This document shows, in pieces, positions 59,492 to 64,000 of a stretch of 64,000 bases of DNA (position 1 is its first letter; each line of letters begins with the position of its first letter). The notes under the pieces are model-generated. The model did not search any database. It saw nothing but the letters and a program-made list of their open reading frames with translations, and had not been told where the DNA came from. Origin of the DNA: Salipiger sp. H15 (GTDB taxonomy: Bacteria; Pseudomonadota; Alphaproteobacteria; Rhodobacterales; Rhodobacteraceae); assembly GCF_040409955.1 (NCBI RefSeq), contig NZ_CP123386.1:372001-436000 (forward strand), given 5' to 3'. Position numbers and translations under genes: made by a program.

Positions 59492-61627
59492 TCACCACTT
59501 GTAGGTCAGGCGGGCCTGAACCGTCCGGCCGTCGCCGTAGTAGCAGCCGAAGCTGCCGCAGTTGGCGACATAGGCCTCGTCGGTGAGGTTGCTGACGTTG
59601 ACCGCCAGCTGCATGTCCTCGGTGATCGCGTAGGAGGCCTGCAGGTCGACCAGCGTCACGTCGTCGAGCTCGTAGAGGTTCGCCGCGTCGCCGTAGCGCT
59701 CGCCGATGTAGCGCACACCCCCGCCGAGGGTCAGACCGTCGAGCGCGCTGCCCGGCGCGAAGTGGTAGTTTGCCCAGAGGCTGGCATTGTGCAGCGGCGC
59801 GTTGGGCATGCGGTTGCCGTCGTTGTCGCCCTCGATCTGCTCGGTCAGGTTCCAGGCATAGGCGCCGCGGATGTTCCAGCCGTTCTCGAGATCGGCCGAA
59901 CCCTCGAGTTCGAGACCCTGCGAATGCACCTCGCCGACCTGCCGCTCGTCGCCGACGCCGAACTCGTCGGTGAAGACGGTTTTGACGTTGGTCTGGCGCA
60001 GGTCGTAGAGCGCCGCGCTGAAGAAGCCGTTGAAGCCGAGGGGCTGGTACTTGACCCCCGCTTCCCACTGCTTGCCCTCGCTCGGCTCGAAGGTGTTGCC
60101 GTCGTTGTCGACGCCGATCTCGGGATCGAAGGAGGTGGCGTAGCTGATGTAGGGCGCGACGCCGTTGGCGAAGACGTAGCTCAGGCCGACACGGCCGGTG
60201 GTCGCCTCGTCATCCTGGTCGACGTCGGTGCTGCTCTCGTAGATCGCGCCGCCCCAGTTCATCCAGGTGCCCGCGGTGCCGGTCTGGCTGGCCCAGTCAT
60301 GGCGCAGCGCCAGCGAGGCGCGCCAGTTGCCGAGCGCCATCTCGTCCTGCGCGTAGATGCCGATCTGCTCGAGCGTCAGGTCGTTGGTCTCGGAATACCA
60401 CGCATCGCCGAGGTTGGCGCCGTTGTAGGACGGGTGCGAGAAGCTGATCGCGTCCGCGTTGAGGAAATCGGTGGTCTCCTCGATGCCGTAGCGGCGCATG
60501 TCGAGGCCGAACAGCAGCCGGTGGCTGACCGCGCCGGCGTCGAGGCTGCCATTGAGCCGCAGGTCGAGGTTCTGCGAATAGCTGTCCTCGGAGGTGCCGT
60601 TGGCGCCGCGGGTGATGGTGTCGCCGTCGGTGACGCCGTTGTTCACGTAAAAGCCGGTGTAGTCCCAGTCGAACTTCTGGAAGCGGAAGTTGGCGTCGAG
60701 CGACCAGTCGGCACTGAGGTCGTGGTGTGCCTCGAAGCCGAGGTTCAGCGTCTCGCGGTCGCTCTCGTCATCCTTGGGATCGCCTGCGTAGAAGTCGCGA
60801 AGGTCCTCGTCGTCCTTCTCGCCGACGAGGTCGTAGGGGATTCCCGCCGGGGTGATCGGGCTGTCCTTCATCCACGAGCCGAGGAATTGCAGCGAGGTCT
60901 GTTCGGTCGGCCCCCAGCGGGTGGCAAGGCCGAGGTACTGGCGGCTGTTCTCCAGCTCCTCGACATCCTCCTCGCTGTCGCGCGCCACGGCGGTGACGCG
61001 GGCGGCGAAGGTGTCGCTGAAGGCGTGGTTGTAGTCGATGAAGCCCTCGGTCGCCTTGGGATCGCCGATGCCGACGCCGACCTCGCCGAAGCTGAGGAAC
61101 TGCGCGCGCTTCTGGATCTGGTTGATCACGCCGCCGGGGATGCCCGCGCCATAGAGCACCGAGGCCGGGCCCTTCAGCACCTCGACCCGCTCGAGCGAGT
61201 AGACCTCGAACGAGGGCGCGCCGCGCTCGCGCAGCTGGCGCAGCCCGTTGAGGTACTGCGCATTGCTGCCGTTGAAGCCGCGCACCGTGGGGCTGTCGAA
61301 GCGCGGGTCGGTGCCGTAGGGCTGCGCGGTGACGCCCGCGGTGTAGCCCAGTGTGTCGCCGAGGGTCGTGGCACCCTGGTCCTCGATCTGCTCGCCGGTG
61401 ATCACCGAGATCGACTGCGGCGTCTCGAGGATCGGCGTGCCGGTCTTGGTTGCGGTCTGCGCGGTGGTGGCGACGTAGCCCGGCACCGGGTCCGAGGGAT
61501 CGTACTCGCCCTCGAGCACGATCTCGCCGAGGTCGAAGAGGTCTGCGGTGGATTGCGCCTGCGCCGCCCCGGCAAGGGCAAGCAGGCTGGCACTGGCCAG
61601 ATAGGACAGGCGGAGGGTGCTGGTCAT
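59492..61627 (-). CDS. TonB-dependent siderophore receptor
   Basis: The protein has 711 residues. A signal peptide ends near AGAAQAQS. The plug domain has TPQSISVITGEQIEDQG and VEVLKGPASVLYGAGIPGG, typical of FhuA-like ferric-siderophore receptors. The barrel ends in LTYKW with the terminal aromatic residue. It imports iron chelates across the outer membrane with TonB energy. It is preceded by the AraC regulator on the same strand (34 bases apart), which probably responds to the same siderophore. Confidence 0.9.
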   Translation of the reverse strand: MTSTLRLSYLASASLLALAGAAQAQSTADLFDLGEIVLEGEYDPSDPVPGYVATTAQTATKTGTPILETPQSISVITGEQIEDQGATTLGDTLGYTAGVTAQPYGTDPRFDSPTVRGFNGSNAQYLNGLRQLRERGAPSFEVYSLERVEVLKGPASVLYGAGIPGGVINQIQKRAQFLSFGEVGVGIGDPKATEGFIDYNHAFSDTFAARVTAVARDSEEDVEELENSRQYLGLATRWGPTEQTSLQFLGSWMKDSPITPAGIPYDLVGEKDDEDLRDFYAGDPKDDESDRETLNLGFEAHHDLSADWSLDANFRFQKFDWDYTGFYVNNGVTDGDTITRGANGTSEDSYSQNLDLRLNGSLDAGAVSHRLLFGLDMRRYGIEETTDFLNADAISFSHPSYNGANLGDAWYSETNDLTLEQIGIYAQDEMALGNWRASLALRHDWASQTGTAGTWMNWGGAIYESSTDVDQDDEATTGRVGLSYVFANGVAPYISYATSFDPEIGVDNDGNTFEPSEGKQWEAGVKYQPLGFNGFFSAALYDLRQTNVKTVFTDEFGVGDERQVGEVHSQGLELEGSADLENGWNIRGAYAWNLTEQIEGDNDGNRMPNAPLHNASLWANYHFAPGSALDGLTLGGGVRYIGERYGDAANLYELDDVTLVDLQASYAITEDMQLAVNVSNLTDEAYVANCGSFGCYYGDGRTVQARLTYKW

Positions 61628-61661
61628 GTCACGTTCCACGATACGGATTTTTTCCGAGTAA

Positions 61662-62585
61662 TTATCTCGGGATTTGTGGCGGGGCTTGAACCAGACCGCC
61701 GTGATTTGACGAAATCGCGCGCGTTCTGCCGCGCCGCCAAGCGCCCGGCGTCTCTCCCTGCGTGCCGCGGAAGGCGCGGGTGAGGTGGGCCTGGTCGGAA
61801 AACCCGACCGCCGCGGCGATCTCGGCGAGCCCCATGCCGGTGTCGGTCATCAGCCCCATCGCCGCCTCGACGCGCAGCTGCGTCAGCCAGCGCTGCGGGG
61901 TGGTGCCGAGGCTCTGCTTGAAGGCGCGGGTCAGCCAGCTTTCGGACAGCCCGGCGCGCTCGGCGAGCTCGGCCACCTCGATCCGCCGGTGCAGCGCGCC
62001 CGAGGCGTGGCTGCGCAGGTCGCGGATCACGTGGGGCGGCAGGCCGCCGCGCCGGGGCGCGGCCTCGGTCGCGCCGAGGTCGAGCACCTCGCAGAGCAGC
62101 GCCGACAGCAGCCCGTCGAGCATGAGATCCGGCCGCGACGGGCTCTGCACCTCCTCGGCCAGCATCGCGGCGAGCGCCCCGGCCCGGCTGGGACCGGTGA
62201 GAAAATGCGCCTCGTCCATCCGCCGCGCGCCGTCGGCGCCGCGCAGCCGCTGCGCCAGTGGTCCGGCCTCGAGGTGGAAGTCGAGGTGGGCGTAGTCGCG
62301 CTCTTCGGTCAGCACGCTCCAGAGCGGCACGCCTGCGGGAATGTAGAACGCACCGACCCCCTCCATCCACGGCCCGTCGGGCGTGGTGCGCAGGTTCATC
62401 GCGCCGCCCGGCGGGCCGAGGAACACCACCAGCCGCGGGTCGGGCGAGCTGTAGAAGCCGCCGCCGCCAACCTCGCCATGCACGTGCCAGACATCGGCGA
62501 TGGCCCCGCCCCAGCGCCGCCAGCGCAGCGGGCGCGTGGTGCTGATGGCTCGGGTTTGCGATGTCATGCGGGGCATGAAGGTCAT
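61662..62585 (-). CDS. AraC-family transcriptional regulator of iron uptake
   Basis: The protein has 307 residues with the start at 62585; ATGs at 62576 and 62567 are equally plausible. An N-terminal cupin-like sensor domain has AGVPLWSVLTEERDYAHLDFHL. The C-terminal double helix-turn-helix has VAELAERAGLSESWLTRAFK and LAEIAAAVGFSDQAHLTRAFRG, followed by the closing PGAWRR. Position upstream of a siderophore receptor suggests a PchR/siderophore-sensing role, which is inference. Confidence 0.86.
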   Translation of the reverse strand: MTFMPRMTSQTRAISTTRPLRWRRWGGAIADVWHVHGEVGGGGFYSSPDPRLVVFLGPPGGAMNLRTTPDGPWMEGVGAFYIPAGVPLWSVLTEERDYAHLDFHLEAGPLAQRLRGADGARRMDEAHFLTGPSRAGALAAMLAEEVQSPSRPDLMLDGLLSALLCEVLDLGATEAAPRRGGLPPHVIRDLRSHASGALHRRIEVAELAERAGLSESWLTRAFKQSLGTTPQRWLTQLRVEAAMGLMTDTGMGLAEIAAAVGFSDQAHLTRAFRGTQGETPGAWRRGRTRAISSNHGGLVQAPPQIPR

Positions 62586-63009
62586 GGCGGCTCGGATCTG
62601 TCGTGCAGGGGAGGGCGGCTGGCGGGCGGGAAGGGCCCGGAAAACCGGCGGGAGTTTCGGCTTGGACCTGACCGCTGCGCGACCGCGTTCCTGGCTCGTT
62701 GTGGCCATCTAGGCTTTCCTGACAGCTTTAGTCAAGCAAGTCGCCGGGAGACGTGCGACCGGTACGCCGGAGAGGCGCTTGATTCGTGACGGAATCCGCC
62801 GCCCCGGCCCCGCGCGCAGGGGGGGCGCCTGACCCTCCCGGGCGCGGGCCCCGAGAAATTGCACAAATGAAAGGCATCATTAGCCGGATTTCCCGGGTCG
62901 ACCTTAGGTCCTTCCCAGCGGCCACGAATTTTCATACCATTTGGTTTGATCGGTTGCTATGAGATCGCCAGTCGCTGCGACGCGGCGAGAAGTTTCGAAA
63001 GGGCAGGGC
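62586..63009. promoter_or_regulatory. Divergent control region of the AraC and creatininase genes
   Basis: No gene is supported in these 424 bases. GGCCCCGCGCG at about 62806 can pair with CGCGGGCCCC at about 62842 around a GC-rich loop. A more AT-rich stretch at 62925-62965 is the likely promoter of the creatininase-family gene. Short frames on both strands have no family motifs. Confidence 0.4.
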
Positions 63010-63810
63010 ATGAAACGATACTGGGCGGATTTCAGCAGCCGGGAGTTTGCCGCGCTCGACCGCGAGAAGCTGATCGCGGTGCTTCCGCTCGGCGCGATCG
63101 AGCAGCACGGCCCGCACCTGCCCATGTCGGTCGATACCGCCTCGGTGAACGGCATCGTCTCGCGGCTGGCCGAGCGCCTGCCCGAGGCGAGCCCGGTGGT
63201 CTTCCTGCCGACCCAGGCGGTGACCAAGAGCAACGAGCACAGCGCCTATCCCGGCAGCCTGACGCTCTCGGCCGAGACGCTGCTGCGCGTCTGGACCGAG
63301 ATCGGCGCCTGCGTCGCCCGCTCGGGCGTGCGCAAGATCGTCCTGCTGAACGGTCATGGCGGCAATATCCCGGCGATGGACATCGTCGCCCGCGAGCTGC
63401 GCGAGAAGCACCGGATGATGGCCTTCTGTCTCAACTGGTTCTCCGTGGGCATGCCGGAAGGCGTCTATTCCCCGCGCGAGCTGCGCCACGGCATCCACGC
63501 CGGCGACATGGAGACCTCGGTCCTGCTGGCGCTCGATCCCGAGAACGTCGACATGTCCCAAGCCCGCGACTTCCCCTCGCAGGCCGAGACCTGGGCCACC
63601 GAGACCCCGTCGATCGCGCTGCCCGGCCCGGCAAGGCCCGCCTGGCTGACGCAGGATCTCAGTAGCGCGGGGGCCTGCGGCGAGGCACATCTGGCCAGCG
63701 CCGAGAAGGGCGAGGCGACGCTCGATCACGCGGTCGCCCGGCTCATCGACATCTTCGACGAGATCGACCGCGCGCCGCTGTCGCGCCTCGACGCGCAACC
63801 CGACTGGTAA
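63010..63810 (+). CDS. Creatininase-family amidohydrolase
   Basis: The protein has 266 residues. All family metal sites are present: PLGAIEQHGPHLP near residue 23, SVDT, LNGHGGN near 115, and HAGDMETS near 160. Creatininase-family enzymes open cyclic amides or formamides, including creatinine, mycofactocin precursors and FAPy intermediates. A nitrate/taurine-type ABC ATPase begins 11 bases after it, so it may act on an imported nitrogen compound. ATG 63010 is chosen; ATG 62959 adds 17 residues without family support. Confidence 0.88.
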   Translation: MKRYWADFSSREFAALDREKLIAVLPLGAIEQHGPHLPMSVDTASVNGIVSRLAERLPEASPVVFLPTQAVTKSNEHSAYPGSLTLSAETLLRVWTEIGACVARSGVRKIVLLNGHGGNIPAMDIVARELREKHRMMAFCLNWFSVGMPEGVYSPRELRHGIHAGDMETSVLLALDPENVDMSQARDFPSQAETWATETPSIALPGPARPAWLTQDLSSAGACGEAHLASAEKGEATLDHAVARLIDIFDEIDRAPLSRLDAQPDW

Positions 63811-63821
63811 GGAGCCCGCCC

Positions 63822-64000
63822 ATGCCTCTCGACACCTCCGCGCAGGGCGCTGCGCAAATCGAGATGTCCCACGTCTTCAAGCGGTTCGACAATGGAACGC
63901 TGGCGCTGCAGGACATGGATCTCACCATCCGGCAGGGCGAGTTCGTCAGCCTGCTCGGGCCTTCGGGTTGCGGCAAGTCCACCGCGCTGCGGATGATCTC
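63822..64000 (+). CDS. ABC transporter ATP-binding protein, nitrate/sulfonate/taurine type, N-terminal part
   Basis: Only the first 59 codons are in the window. They read through SHVFKRFDNGTLALQDMDL and the Walker A LLGPSGCGKST, with the open end after ALRMI. This opening is typical of SsuB/TauB/NrtD-like ATPases. GGAG precedes the ATG, and the gap to the creatininase-family gene is 11 bases, so they form an operon. Confidence 0.85.
   Translation, partial: MPLDTSAQGAAQIEMSHVFKRFDNGTLALQDMDLTIRQGEFVSLLGPSGCGKSTALRMI

Overview
The window is a GC-rich alphaproteobacterial chromosome segment, most likely from the Roseobacter group of the Rhodobacteraceae. The pointers are flagellar genes with alphaproteobacterial accessory factors (FlaF, FlbT, DUF1217, MotE, MucR, an FtcR-like regulator), an exact CtrA-type box in front of flagellin, and a TRAP transporter, OprB-type porin and RTX exoprotein of the kind common in marine roseobacters. 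No rRNA, tRNA, CRISPR array, integrase or insertion sequence was seen.

Region 1 (1-22.4 kb) is metabolic. It holds the 3' end of a pcaB-like lyase, an M20 metallopeptidase behind a hairpin that covers its ribosome binding site, a GNAT protein, a TRAP permease pair (dctQM) without a binding protein, a stand-alone UDP-glucuronate decarboxylase/UDP-xylose synthase, and a LysR regulator. A five-gene oligopeptide-type ABC operon follows, ending in a CocE/S15-type hydrolase. Next come a 1131-residue RTX exoprotein whose middle looks like a clan GH-A glycosidase, a convergent OprB porin, and a three-gene HcnABC/opine-oxidase-like flavoprotein dehydrogenase operon.

Region 2 (22.4-57.6 kb) is a large flagellar and motor locus: motA, motB, motE, fliK, flgD, flgF-G-A-H, flgE-K-L, flgI, a flgJ-like rod protein, flgN, flagellin, flaF, flbT, fliF-H-N-P-G, fliL-M and a DUF6468 gene. 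fliI, flhA, flhB, fliQ, fliR, fliE, flgB and flgC are absent and must lie outside the window. Between motA and motB sits a cassette of an unknown membrane protein, a GT2-FkbM fusion and a TPR-glycosyltransferase. It is a candidate for glycosylation or surface modification linked to the flagellum. The locus has its own regulators: two OmpR-type proteins with degenerate receiver domains, two MucR/Ros proteins (one with a broken zinc finger) and a sigma-70-family factor co-transcribed with fliK and flgD. CtrA-like boxes and recurrent CAAGAA/TTCTTG motifs lie in several flagellar intergenic regions.

Region 3 (57.6-64 kb) has an ABC exporter, a TonB-dependent siderophore receptor and an AraC regulator in tandem, which looks like an iron-uptake unit. 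A divergent creatininase-family hydrolase is followed by the start of a nitrate/taurine-type ABC ATPase that runs off the end. Functions come from motif recognition by eye. No homology search was possible, so family names for weakly conserved genes are tentative.
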